NCBI GenBank assembly: GCA_035041965.1
Contig: JAPYMA010000750.1
Coordinates: 1-64,000 of the forward strand
DNA length: 64,000 nucleotides
Source: Anisakis pegreffii
Lineage: Eukaryota > Nematoda > Chromadorea > Rhabditida > Anisakidae
Direction of reading: 5' to 3'
This document shows positions 11,845-24,400 of the stretch, piece by piece. Positions within the stretch are counted from its first letter, which is position 1. Each line of letters begins with the position of its first letter. The notes under the pieces were generated by a model that searched no databases, was not told the DNA's origin, and saw only the letters and a program-made list of their open reading frames with translations. Made by a program: the position numbers and the translations under genes.

Positions 11845-13547
11845 ATGAAGCATACGAAAGAGGTGGAGTATCAACTGACTTTGTTGGACCTGTATGCTGA
11901 CGATATCATTAAAAGGTTTTTGCATTTGTTTATTTCATTTGTTCACTTCTTAAGTGTTTCGAGCAGATCGAATGAATAACATGCAAAACATTCATAGTGC
12001 ATTGCAGGATAGCTCTGTTCCACTCGAACTTGAACGAACTAGTGAAACTGGTGAAAATTGATGATGTGGACAGACTGAAAGAACAACATTTTTGCGATTG
12101 GTCAGTGTTTGCGGAAAAGTTTTGGGCATTACTTTATGATGCACCCACAAAGGGTGTTCTATACGAGACTGTGCTGGAGTTTATTCATCGATGTGAGTTT
12201 AACGGAAATTTTCTATCGTGAAGCAGAATTGATTTTACAAGATACATTTCATTCGATCAATTTACCACACAACAGAATATAATGAGTTGATTACCGTGAT
12301 GCTTTTTGTTTTTATGTATTCGAGATGAGCATTCAGGTGAGAGTGAATCTCAGCTGCATCGACACTTGCACCGTTTAATGGAACATAATTATCGAAGTGA
12401 AATTCTGCAAGTTTTATGTCGATCAAAGGAATTTCTCGAAGTGATGGATCCCTTAACAATTTGTAAACAACTTTCAATTTTGAGTGATCAGCATCAACGA
12501 ATATTTCAGTCTATCCAGCAGATAGTTCCTAGGAAAGGTTAGATCATTGCATGGCTATTCATACATTTCTTCTATTTTCTCGTTCACAAGAAACACTCTT
12601 CAGTCGTAAGCAGATTGATCGATCGAACAATTTGGTGTTCGAATGTGGCTGAGAACCTACATCAAGCATAGAGTTGTTTAGTGAGGACAATGATTCAGGT
12701 GCGCAATTAGCTAACAAACACATCCTTCGATCACTGCCTGAACTTGGCCGTGAAACTTTGTTCGACTTTTTGCACGCAGTCACCGTATGCGGTACTGAAG
12801 GGGAACGTCTCGTCGAGCAAATGATTCCAAATTTTCAACAATTGTATCGTACGTTTCTGCTTTGTTCTGTTGAGGTAACCGGGAACCAATGAATAGAATT
12901 ATTACCATTTTGACAGCTTCGCTTGGTCACTTCTTCATTCAGTACCATACTTTTGTACATAATGAGTACTATTGATTGATTCTAATTTTATAGTGTTGAT
13001 TATACAAGATCGTGCTGAAAATCGTCGTCGAGGTATGTTATAGTATATTGTCGTGTTCGTTTTTTTTCCACGATTTTTACTGCATATTGCAAATTGCACG
13101 ACTGCAAAAGGCGCATTCGTCACACAATTTGGTGACTGTGTTCGAATGCTGTGCGAAATCGGACGAATCATGTCCGTTCGAGATTGATATCAGTTTGTAG
13201 GTATAGTTCACGTGCCATGAATTATAAAGAACTGGATTCGAAAGAAAACAAGTGGACTTTAAATCGTACGGTCCAAATGACATCACTTCAATTGCTGCAT
13301 TTCCATCGTTGTTGAAGGGATTGACTTATGAATAATATGTGCGTAAACCTGGTTCTCGGTTCTTATGCTTCGTTTAAAATAGGTACCGTGTATTTTGTTG
13401 GTGTGAATACGACTGTACGGGATGTGCTCGATTCCTGTGCGAAATCGGGCGAAGCATGTCCGTTCGAGGTTGATATCAGTTACCAGACATTTCCACCGTC
13501 TGAGCCACAAAAGATCATTGACGATGTTCTTGAAGACATATATGATG
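11845..13547 (+). other. N-terminal helical (CARD-like) region of the helicase, exons 1-6
   Basis: The roughly 280 residues before the helicase core are encoded by six small exons. They are rich in amphipathic helical segments, for example LFDFLHAV and [19 protein letters not shown]5 and nematode DRH proteins carry tandem CARD or CARD-like folds in this position. The sequence itself is too diverged for me to prove the fold; length, helicity and position are the support. Confidence 0.55.
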
Positions 13548-16500
13548 GTTCCTTTTTTTTTCCTTCTATGAATTTGTTTATTTCGTTTCGTTTTTCGCAT
13601 TTTTGTGCATTTATTCGGTTATCATCATAATCTTTCGAGGAGACATTGATGAATTCAAATATATGGTTCTTGATTACTCATAGTAATAAATGCAATTTCT
13701 AGAGGATGAAATTCCTCTGCGACATTATCAAGAAGAGTTGGCAGAAGCGGCGTATAATGGCCAGAACACAGTAGTGTGTGCACCAACCGGGTCCGGTAAA
13801 ACTGTCGTAGCTGCATCGGTTATCCGTAAACATTTGTTGCAAGGACTGGTGGCGAAGAAACGAAACAAGGTTTGTGCTGAAATTAATACTGCTCTCTTGA
13901 ATGTTTTCGGCACAGTTCAGGTGTAGTCGGAATACTTCCATTCCTGAAACAATAAGCATCCACTTTATGGATGTGTGCTGCTGTCCATAATTTTATTAGT
14001 TATACATGTGTGATGGGAAGGTTTCTTCCGGCCAGCACCTTTTAAAATGATTTTGAGGAAGGAAGTAAAAACGGCCTGTTTGTTTTGTGCACTCTTATTG
14101 CTCACCATTCAATAATCGTTGGCGAAGTGTCAGTAAAATGGAATTGTTTTGTGTAGCACCAGATGATGTAGGTATTGATATCCAGGAATGTGACATCTTC
14201 TTTTGTCTTCCAAAAAAGAGGAATTTGTAGTCGTCAGTGCGATGAGCTTTCATTGGTGGGGATGCGTTGAAGTGATAGCAAATTATTCAGGTGTGTTTTC
14301 TGGTATCAAACACAACCTTTCTGGAACAACAAGCTGAGTTGTTGAGACGATTCCTCAGAAAGAGATTCAAAATCATTGCACTCAGTGGTGCCACATCTGC
14401 CGAAGCACCGCGTCTGTTAACGATAGTGGATAATGACGTTGTTGTGATAACGCCACAACTGATTGTGTTAGTTCTTGCTTTCTTTCCGCTTTCGTTCATT
14501 TTGATTGGCTGATGTTTGACTAATCTGTTTGACTTTTCGCCTTCTTTGTTCTGCTTACTTCCAGTGAATATGTGAATAAAGTTATGACAGTTCTGTCTGC
14601 AAAACGTCCGCCGTTTTGCTTATTCTAAACAGTCAGCAATGATCTCCATTCGTGCTGTTCTTATCACCTTTAATCAATTTATGGAAGTGTTGCTTGAGTA
14701 ACATGACTTTTTGTTGAACTGATGAATGTTGATTGCTATTGAATGGGTTGCATGAATACTTTAATGAATACTTTAATACTTTAATGAATTCAAAGCACAG
14801 AATACTTTAATGAATTCATTTTAAAAAATTATATCATATATTCTGGCATCAGTTTTGTTTATTGGTTTTCTTCTTCAGTCCATTAACAAAGCCTACTTGT
14901 TTCCTTCAGGAACCTGATCAAAGCGCAGAATACCGAAGAGGATTGCGTACGATTTTCACTGACAATGTTCTCATTGCTCATTTTTGATGAGGCACATCAT
15001 ACTTCTGAAAGTCATCCTTACAATGGTTCGTTGTCAGTATACCATCATAATGTTGTTTCTGAAAAACTGTTCATCGGGATCGTATCTAAAGTAAAGTCTG
15101 ATCAGTGGATTCATGGTTTCGTCTAGGCGAACCGTTCCAGAAACGAGCTGTGATCTAAGCTGGCTCTTTTTGTTTCGTTTATAAAGACAAATTGTTACAG
15201 TTGTTCAGAATCATGTGATTTCAGAGATAATGCTCACTTATCATGATATGAAAAGAACTGGAGCTTATTCGAAGTCGGAACCCTTGCCTCAGGTGTAGTT
15301 CTTTTTCGTGTTCCTTTCTCTTCAGTATTGTTGTGGATGAAAAATTTCGCGATCTTCCCTTGATACAAAAAACAATGCAATTGTTTTGCTGAAAAGTGTA
15401 CATGCAGATGAAAAAAGAAGTTGCATTCCGGATTCTAGGCATAAGACTCTCCGAAAGAATGACTTCCATTGTTGCGCTCATAACCACAATGATGTATGAA
15501 AGACCGAAATGTATTCTACGCATGATGTTCCATTTTTATTGAATTATATTCAATCAATTACATCAGAATTTTCCTGAGTTACGTGAACATTCTAATTAGG
15601 ATAACAATATCAATATTCTTACCAACAATAATTCAATGCAATTTGTATGAGTTCAGGTGGTCGGTCTTACGGCGTCGTTGGGTGTTGGTAAAGCAAAATC
15701 AGAAGAAGAGGCCCGTGAGCATATATTAAGAATGTGTGCGAATTTGGATGCCGATGTGCTGAGCAGAGTTCGTCGATATGAATCTGAGCTACGTGAATTC
15801 TCCAGAATCGCTACTGATGGTTGGTTTTATGATGAGCGGTATTGTTTTGCGTTCACTATCAGTTATGTTTACCATAGACATTTGAAATGACTGAAGCAGT
15901 TGGTGATACTGTTAAGCATGTAGTGTTTCGATGGATTAGGTGTTGTTTGAATGTAATTTCGAATGAATTTCTGCTCCCATCATTTGGTTAATAATTCTAA
16001 GCTTACATAGGACAGGAATGAGTTTTGCGTTCAATAGAATCAAGTATTGAGATTTATGATACTAATCACAGTGATGATTATTTTGCTGAATGGATTTTCT
16101 CTAGAGACGATTCTCGTGATGTCATCACATAACAACACACCATTCTTTCACGCTATCATAGAACTGATGGGAAAATTCGAAAAAATGTTCGCTGAAGGAA
16201 GTATGTTTCGTTTTCAATTTTATCGCCTTAACACTTTTGCGAGTTAATTTTTGGTATTTATTCACTTATTTTTGAATAGTCGCGATCAGTATTCTTGTTT
16301 CCTCAAGTGCTTTAACAGGTTACTCTGGTCATATTTTCGATTAATGTTCTTAATTCAATGGCGACTACTAATGGTTCGATAGCATTCAGTAATACATATA
16401 GGTCGCAGGATCTCTTTGATAAATAAATAAATATTTACGTTTTCAGTTAAGCCTTACCGGAACGGGAACTCTACAAAACTCGTAGGTGGGTTATCATTTT

Positions 16501-19500
16501 CCTTATTCTTTTGTTTTTGTTGATTGTGGTTTGTTGATTGTTAGTTAGAACGCTCTTGATTGTGGTTTGAATTAATTGTGAGTATTCTGTTTGAAGACAT
16601 TGAAGAAATGTGTTAATGAAGAGTTTTGTGAAGTTTCTATGAATGTTTTCAGTGAACGTTAGCTTTTTTTTAGAACCAAAGAATGTGATGTCTTCGTATT
16701 GATCGAGAATAATGCTTAGAAGACGAGTTTTTTCTAAATCCATAGAACTAATGGGATGGATGTTATTTGCTTAATCCACTTGCTCATTCGCATTATTTTT
16801 AGATGAGGGGATGGAATTCGATCCTCCGAGAGAAAGAGATTCGCAAGGTGTGGTATTTATCCATCTGATTTGGGTACTTCATTGAATAAGGGCTTATTCG
16901 GCAATTCGATTGCCCACTTACGTAATTGGTATATCGTTTAGTTGCAGTGAAGCAGAGATCATTACAATCATATGCTTATAGTTAGCCATAGCCAGAATGG
17001 GGAGTCGTTTAGCTGTCAATATGAACAGATGGGAAATCGTATTGCTTGAATGTTTCATTTTCATGTATTGATTGTTAGTTAGAACGCTCTTGTAACTGCT
17101 AGCATCCTGTTATGAATACTGATAAATGTATAAATGCCCTCGTGAAGTATCAGTGTAGATGCGTCAATTTTAAGCGTACGAAAATTGGTTTGAATCGCTT
17201 ACATCGCGGACTATCCCCAGACTGACAATTGATCCACGAGAGCGAGAAAAAGTTTTCGCATATCTGCAGTACATTAAGGTAAGGATTACTTGAACTTTTT
17301 CACTCGTGTTAAAAGTATTGCACAGTTTGGCAATCACTTACATTTGCATTGTTTAGTTATGAGCAGTTGCCTTTATGTGCTCATTAAGCAGCATCTGACT
17401 GTTTTTCTTTCGCATTCGAGTCGTGCTCATGACCGTTTTTACATGTTGATAAACTTGATGCGCTCGCGATATATCTTTCAGTTAATTTAAGGGTTAGAGA
17501 AGTAATCGTAATCAAATGACGAGCCTTAACATGCAGAGAAGTTTTTGTTGAATGATTGATCTTGATGTATATTTGAGCATATAGTGTCGTCACATCGCGT
17601 CATTGTGGCTACTTCCTATCATTTGTGAGCATTCTGCAGGAGCTGGTATTTATTATCCCATTTTAAGGTACTCTATCGCTCACAGCAACTCTGCGCTCAT
17701 TTGCCATGCGATATGGCTCAAAGTTACTTGCTTGATGAACTTGACAAGTTACCTAAAAATGAAGAAATTAGTGCAATTTTTGCCAGTGAGTTTAATGTTT
17801 TTCGCTCATCAATTTCGATGATAATGAAGGAGTTTTAAAGTTCAACTCGAACGACAATATTGTGACCGTTACGATCCGTTTTACAGGTTCCAATTTGCGT
17901 ATGCGGCTTGATGGACAACAATACAGAAATGCCCTTTACGAAAAATTATTGAAGTTTGTTTTTTTCCTCCATTCCGCTTCGCTTCTTCTCGAAGCGACTG
18001 ATGATAAACTTATTCGATGGCTCAATTCCTATGATAAGTTTGTCGAAGACATGACTCTTGGTTTCAGCCATTCGGCTAAAATCTATCCATAATTTGTTAC
18101 GCTTTACCCAAGAAATTTATGCCATTATATTTCAACGTTCCGCCGTGGCGAAGTTCCTTTTCTCTTTTCGGAATTTTCGATAGCGTTTGTAAATGGATTA
18201 TCATTTTATAAAGTTGAAAACGCGATAGACAGTGGATTCATGTGTTCGAATGTGAAGGATTTTAGAAATAACTGAAAATTTTCATTTTAAGTGTAATTCG
18301 GGACGAGTTTCATAATAAGCCTGATGGTCGTGTGATTGTATTCGTACGAACTCGTGAGTTTGCATGCCGTTTGAGTAGGGCGTTCGATTCGGATCAGGTC
18401 CTCAGCGGTTTGAATGTCCGGACTAAAATGATTACGGGTTTGTTCCATCTTCTGTGCTCATCAATTTTGTTTCTATTTCATTGACACTCCACTCGTTTTG
18501 TTTTCATCTATTTTTAACAATTTACCAATTTGCATTTACGACCTTTATATTATATCTTCATCTAATCACATGGTGCATATTTATGGTTGAATACGCTCAG
18601 CTGTTTTAGTATCACCTCTCTGAGCAGTGATTTCTTCCTGTCCGATTTTGTTCGAAATTCTCCTAGTTGTAAGAGTGTGTAATGTTTTCATCATTTACGA
18701 GAGCCTCCTTCAGCCTACACGCAAACTTTCGCTAGCCTCGTGCAGTGCAGATATGCAGATCATCTCAGCACTTCTGGTTAATCAGCAGCATTCTAAAGCT
18801 GCCAACTAACGACAAACCACTTCAAGGTATCAATGTGTCATGTGAGGAAGGTGGACAGAATGCGAATGTACAACGTGATAACCTAACGGATTTCGCGAAC
18901 GGCAAAGTGAAAGTGCTCTTCGCAACATCAGTGGCCGACGAGGGGATTGACATACAGAAATGTACACTTGTTATCAAGTATAACTATACAACAAATGAAA
19001 TTGCACATGTGCAACGAAGAGGTACGTGCCACTTTTAAGCACCACTTCAAGCGCAGCACACACACATCTTTTGATTCAATCAAAATTGCCTCTCCAAATG
19101 ATTGTATAACGAGAAACGGAATCTATGTTGTATACAAAATGTATTCATCATCAGATGGCTAATTCACTGATGTGTGGATGCTGATGACGGTACGTTGTAG
19201 GCCGAGGAAGGGCTAAAGATTCAAGATGCCTACTGTTGACACATGATAAGAAGCTGAAGGAACGTGAAGACCAGAATATCCTGCGAGAGAAGTTGATGAA
19301 TATGGCTCTGGAAGTGATCGATCGTCAATCGAGCACGTGGTTTAAGCAAGAGGTATGAAGCAGAATTCGTAATCTTTAACGATCGTCATTGTGAGTGTTT
19401 TCATACATGAACGTTTGCATTCGATTACAACAATTATCATACTGCTTTTTCGAGTGATTTTCAGCATATAAATATACTGAATGTTTGTTAGTAATTCATG

Positions 19501-21480
19501 ATTATAGATAGCCAAAAATGTCGCGCAAATCAACGAAGAAAGAATCAAGTCAAAGGCTTTGATAATGGAGCAAGAGCGGCAGAACGCAAATAAGATTTAC
19601 ACCCTCCGTTGCCGGTTCGTTTTGCTGTTGCCTGAGTAAAATAAAATGCCCACGAAATTTTAAATTTCTAAAAAAGTTTTCTCAGCTCTTGAACATCTAT
19701 TTGTGGTCTAACCGTGCGATTTTCGTTATCGCTCATCATGGTTATGTGTCGTAATGATCATAGTGACTGGAAATCTTGGCAAGTGCATTAGCAACCTTGG
19801 TGCTTTTTCCTTCGATTAAAGCAAGATTATTATGCCGTTTCACAGTGGTCGATGTGGAACAAGTTATCTCATTAACTGATTGTCAACGTAGTGCTAAACT
19901 TCAGATTCTATGGATGCTGTTTTTATCACATTGCTTTTTTTCAGCAAATGTGATTCGTTGATGTGCTCATCGAAGGATATTGTGACAGATCGGAATTGTA
20001 CGCAGTATATTTGTATTGATCCAAATCTGTGGTCGCGTGTCACTTTCTATGAGTATTCGGATGAACGGCAGTTGATGGAGCAACGCTTTACCCTGCAGGG
20101 TGTTGGAACTGTTTGTTTCAGCTCACATTTGATTATTTTGTGCTGAGTTCGTGGCTTAGGTATGATAACGGATCGGTTTGATCCAACAATTACTGTGGAG
20201 GAAAGAGAAGTCGGAAAGAGACAGTGTCAGAAAGAATATTCAAGGGGGGGGGGAATGATTCGGCAAGGTGGAATTATAGTTGCGTTTCAGTGCCTACTTG
20301 ACGTTTATCATTCATTGCAGTGCAGTTAATATTTGAATGATATGTGGGTTAGTTCTAGATATGTTAAGAGTTCTCGATTCGACTGGTAAAGAAATCAAAC
20401 TCATTGAATCATGCTTCAGCTTGCGTTGTTGTTTTTCGAACTTTCAAAAACAGTTACTAATACAGCAACCGCTTTTATAGCACCGGTGCGCTAATCGGAT
20501 GTGTAATGAGTCGTGGGGAAGAGTTGTGAAAACCGAAGGTGTTGTACTGCCAGTCATAAGTGCCGGAGGTAGTGTTTCATCATACAGTTTACATACATAT
20601 TTAGTTCTGTTTGTTCGCTTCGTTTCATTCGTTCCTTTGGTGACAAAGAGTTGAATTATTTGCGTGATTCAAATAAACAACAAACATCTTACAGCATTCG
20701 TAATGGTGTCAGAAACGGACGAGCGAATCACATGTCGTAAATGGAATAAGGCAAGCGATTCAATTGACTTCCAATAAATTCGTTTTTTATTCAGCCAACT
20801 ATTCTCGAATTCAATATTAGCAATCAGATAGAACTGCTTTATTTTCGTTCAGACATAATCGAGAATAAGTTATCGTATTGGGTTTGTTGGCTGCAATAAA
20901 CCGGGAATCGCAGTGATAGAATCCTTATCAAATTGTATCCATAACGCAGCCATTTAATTTGTTAGATATCCAAATTTGATCATATTAACAAGCGTTTTTT
21001 TTGGTAACTATTCACAATTCCTTTATGTCATTAGTATGGTTAAGAACTTAAGAATCTTGCTGTTGGTCACCGACAAGGCCAATTCCGTCTTCCGAGGCCA
21101 ACGATCGATCAGTTTCTTTTGTTTTCGGTCAGTGAACACAGAAATTCAGGGGTCAACTACCGGTCATTCTTCTTCAATTTCAGTTGGTGACCACAGAGGC
21201 AACTTCAGTCTTACAATTAGTCTAAACCTAGCCTAGTTTTCGTGGGATCCTCACTGTCGTTTTCACTCAAAATTTCTCACCTTCCTCATCAAGTTCAGCG
21301 AATGGCTCATCGGTTCTACAGCTAATTTTGGATTGATAAGAATTTCTTAAGTTGTTATCAGATGTTTGTGTATATTATTTTTAGATCGTACCTAAGCACT
21401 TCTGTCCGAGAGTGATCAGCTTGCATGATTATGCAACTATGAGGCAAGCATCGGGACATCCTTTGTATTCGGATCCGTGA
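11845..21480 (+). CDS. RIG-I-like RNA helicase (Dicer-related helicase, DRH family)
   Basis: The gene encodes a cytosolic double-stranded-RNA-sensing ATPase/helicase of the RIG-I/MDA5/DRH type, known in nematodes for roles in RNAi, antiviral defence and endogenous small RNAs. I rebuilt 25 phase-consistent exons: 11,845-11,915; 12,008-12,192; 12,337-12,537; 12,672-12,848; 12,994-13,032; 13,383-13,547; 13,703-13,869; 14,291-14,466; 14,910-15,025; 15,225-15,292; 15,657-15,819; 16,105-16,200; 16,447-16,485; 16,803-16,847; 17,175-17,278; 17,686-17,785; 17,887-18,037; 18,292-18,437; 18,827-19,021; 19,201-19,352; 19,508-19,614; 19,945-20,110; 20,481-20,568; 20,695-20,750; 21,385-21,480. They give about 1,022 residues, the usual size. 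Motif I is APTGSGKT (306-313), II DEAHH (420-424), III TAS (460-462), [11 protein letters not shown] (769-778), VI QRRGRGR (799-805). The C-terminal zinc site is C887/C890 and C946/C951, with RIG-I-like spacing. The start follows an in-frame stop at 11,830. The exon 17 donor is the least certain junction. Assignment to drh-1 or drh-3 is not possible by eye. Confidence 0.93.
13080..13200 (+). pseudogene. Decayed duplicate of helicase exon 6
   Basis: The segment around 13,140-13,195 (GTGCGAAATCG, CATGTCCGTTCGAG, TTGATATCAGTT) closely matches 13,434-13,482 inside exon 6. The upstream copy runs into TAG at 13,198. Its only nearby acceptor (CAAAAG at about 13,110) would give the wrong phase after exon 5. 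Splicing exon 5 directly to 13,383 keeps the frame. It therefore looks like a duplicated exon that has lost function, or a poison exon. Confidence 0.65.
13703..19352 (+). other. Superfamily-2 helicase core with helicase-insertion region
   Basis: Exons 7-11 encode helicase domain 1: a Q-like HYQ at 287-289, the Walker A loop, the Ia/Ib region, DEAHH and TAS. Exons 12-17 encode the insertion domain that in RIG-I-like proteins contacts RNA and the CARDs; a YENW motif opens exon 15 where MDA5 has YEQW. Exons 18-20 encode domain 2, with a VIVFVRTR strand (motif IV-like), then motifs V and VI. All catalytic motifs visible are intact, so ATPase activity is expected. Confidence 0.85.
14755..14822. 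repeat. Short AATACTTTAATGAATT repeats in helicase intron 8
   Basis: Three to four imperfect copies of AATACTTTAATGAAT(T) are packed into about 65 bp of the intron between exons 8 and 9. This looks like a small local expansion with no evident function. Confidence 0.6.
19508..21480 (+). other. RIG-I-type C-terminal zinc domain (regulatory domain)
   Basis: Exons 21-25 encode a linker helix rich in Glu, Lys and Gln, followed by the RNA-end-binding domain. Zinc ligands are C887, C890, C946 and C951. The NESWG segment after the second pair corresponds to the conserved Trp-Gly of RIG-I and LGP2. A CRKWNK segment precedes the last exon, matching the SKW region of RIG-I. The protein ends with TGA at 21,478. 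Confidence 0.85.
20751..21384 (+). other. Probable GC-AG intron of the helicase gene
   Basis: The only junction joining exon 24 to exon 25 in frame uses AATAAG|GCAAGC as donor and TTTTTAG as acceptor. GC donors normally need strong pairing to U1, and AAG|GCAAG fits that rule. The nearby GTAAAT at 20,738 would give a shifted frame with an immediate stop. It is the only non-GT donor in the model. Confidence 0.6.
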
Positions 21481-24400
21481 TACTGCCCACAGATCTTATT
21501 ACGTGGAATGTTGCAAATTCAGCAAACATTTCAACTCATCTCCATATCATTCAGTGTCTCGTTTATTCGACGAAAACGAATTCTGCAGTCTCGCACGTTC
21601 ATACTGTTATATTGCAAATCCGTGTTCTTACTTGGTCTGCAATTCTTAGAATAATAACGATTTCCACTTTGTTTCCTTCTTGATCAATCTGTTCAACGTG
21701 AAATGAGAGGGTTTTTAATTGTATTTGCGTTCCTTCTTTGATTTTGTAGTGTGGGAGACTGTTTTGACCACTTCATTGCAGCTTCACGCAACATGCTTCT
21801 TGATATGCTTGCTTTGTAATGTGTTTATTGTGAAAGGAAACTGAAAAGCTGAAGTGATCATCTTGAACGACCATCTTATGTTTTGTCTTGAAGTAACTAA
21901 TATTGAACAAGAGAATGTGTCCAATAATATCTAGCACGTGAATGTTTGCTCTTTTGATATTCTGTTTTTATTCTGCGATATCCATATTCCTGAAAAAGTA
22001 TAATGTTTCGTTATATGTTGTTAATTATGTTCTTCGAATGTGATCTAGCAGCTGTTTCTTTGCAAATTCTACCGAATGTGCCTGAATTTTTCTAGTTGCT
22101 CTACGAATATCGTCATTTCTAGCAGTTACTTGCATAACCGAATGGACTCGCGACTATCATCTCGAATGAACACTCGGATGCTTAAACTAGATGGACCAAT
22201 GGATAAATTCAGCTTTCGCGATGCGTATTACTTTTCAAGATTTTTCTACATGTAATGATTTCAATGGTGTCACATTCACGTTGTTCGTTGTATCATTTTT
22301 CCAAAAAAAATAGTTGTTTGACTATGTGTAGCATCCATAGTAACCGTCCATATGACTGTTAAATTTTCTACTCATTTTCTAGTCGTTCATATTAGCGTTG
22401 CTCACTTCATGTTGCAGCCTAATCATGTGTATTTCAAGCAGTTGATGAAGCGTGCGGTTCGAATCAAGATTGCATGTCAAATTTCATTTGAAGTTGAACG
22501 CTTCATCAATTATCGTTCTGTCATCGTTTTATGTTGAGCTCTTTTTCATTATTGATTTTTTTCATAAAGAGCTTTTATGCAACGAAATGTTGCTACTATA
22601 GCATTCCTGAGTCACTGATGTGAATATCTCGGTGATTCTTTTTTGCCACTATTGTGATTTCTACGTGAAATGTTCGCATGTTTCAACAGCTTTATAATTT
22701 TTCATCTTTTTCTGCTTGCGCTATTTGTCAATTTATCACTTTGCTAATCGATTCAACTCACATCAATGATTTCATACGAGTACTGTCATATTTTCATGCG
22801 TTGCGGTATCTACTCTGATTTTTTTCTTAACATTCATTCACATTATAACATCATTTCATATTATTATTCATATTAAGGCATTTCATTTATTCTTGAACCC
22901 GGTGATCGTTTATTCATAAAAATTTATATACGTCTTTGCCATTTTTCACAAATTATCACTTCATACATCACATGCTATTGTCCTGTTATTCTGGAATCTT
23001 ATTCTGAGTTTTCAGCATTCCTACGTTATGGCATGAGTTCATGTTAAACGATCAACATTGCAGATTTCACCTAAAAGCGTCAATCTCAGTGACACTTAAA
23101 ACTATTATTTGATTTGTTGGTGGGGAAATGCTGATGAAATGGCTGAATTTAGTAAACGATCAGATTCTAAGGTGCATCACTAACATCATAATAATCATAC
23201 GTTCTCATATTCATGCAACGAATTTCAACTAAATTGAAGAAAATTCATTCAGATCGCGATCGATTCTTGATCGAGCAATGCCTCACCGTTAAGGAATGTG
23301 GACCATTTTATTTATATCTTGTAACGATGCAGCGCTGATTACATCCAGTAAAAATTTGTTTCTGTTTCGTGCAAACTGCAAAAACTGTTTTAGATTTTCA
23401 AAATGAAACTTTTAAAAATTCCAAACAATTTTTCCGTATTCCGCTCGGCTGACTTGTTTCAGTTTGTGTTGGATGCGAGGAAGTGACGGTTTTTCGAGCG
23501 TTTGAGCGATGAAAAATGATAGTCTTGTGTTGCGTTCAGCAAGGTTATCAACTTTAATCCACTGCATTCACATCGAAATTGCTTGGATGATTGGTTAACT
23601 CGCATCTTTTTGTTCTACGCTCAAATAGCATGCTTTTAGTCGGTCGTATCCCCAGCTCGGTCGTTTTTCAGCTTTTAGTCGCTCATCGCATTTCAATGCA
23701 CATTAACGACATAACGCAGTTGATTAATATTGCTCGTGTATTTGCTCCATTCAGCACACCATCAGCACTGTTCTCGAGTAGGTAATTACTGATTATGAAG
23801 AGATGCCGATGAATTTATGGATGGCATTCAGGGTTTTGCACGGAAAAAATGAAAAGGCAACTGAGCAGCTGCAGATTACTGAACACAGAAACAATGTTGA
23901 CCTTATCAATGCTAATTTAATGTTGTTCACTTAGGCAGTGTTGAATGATGCCGTGTCTCTGCGTTGGTTTCGCAGAATCCGTTTCATTACGTTCGTTTCA
24001 ATAGCTAATTAATTAGATATTGATTGTCGGCTGTCAATCCTCACCATTATTATTGCTACCCTAAAGCGTTCTCTGTGAAACTAATTGCTTTTACTTATTG
24101 TTCATTCGTCAAACTTCTCCGCTCAACAGCTTTCTCTGCAAAAACTTTCCATGCAATTGAGTGATTTTTTGAACGAACCAAAAAAATATCAGCTCAAAGA
24201 TTTGATACATTTCACTGTCAATTGAGGTGGAACATCAATTTAGACCCTATTCAAGGTGTAATGTGCGTTCGGATGTTGTAGTTAAATTTCGAGCAACTAG
24301 CAGCGACTCTCACGGCGTCAAGCGAACGATTCCTCGAACGAATTAGCTAGTTCTTGTTCGCACGGAATTCCAGGAAGTTAAAAAGAGCGATTGAATAGTG

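Noticed and set aside
20244..20254. Run of G bases
   Set aside because: It is a simple homopolymer inside an intron of the helicase gene with no other associated signal.
22455..22475. GGTTCGAATC-like word considered as a tRNA T-loop
   Set aside because: No matching A box, anticodon stem or acceptor stem is found around it. Similar words at 37,975 and 40,005 also lack a cloverleaf.
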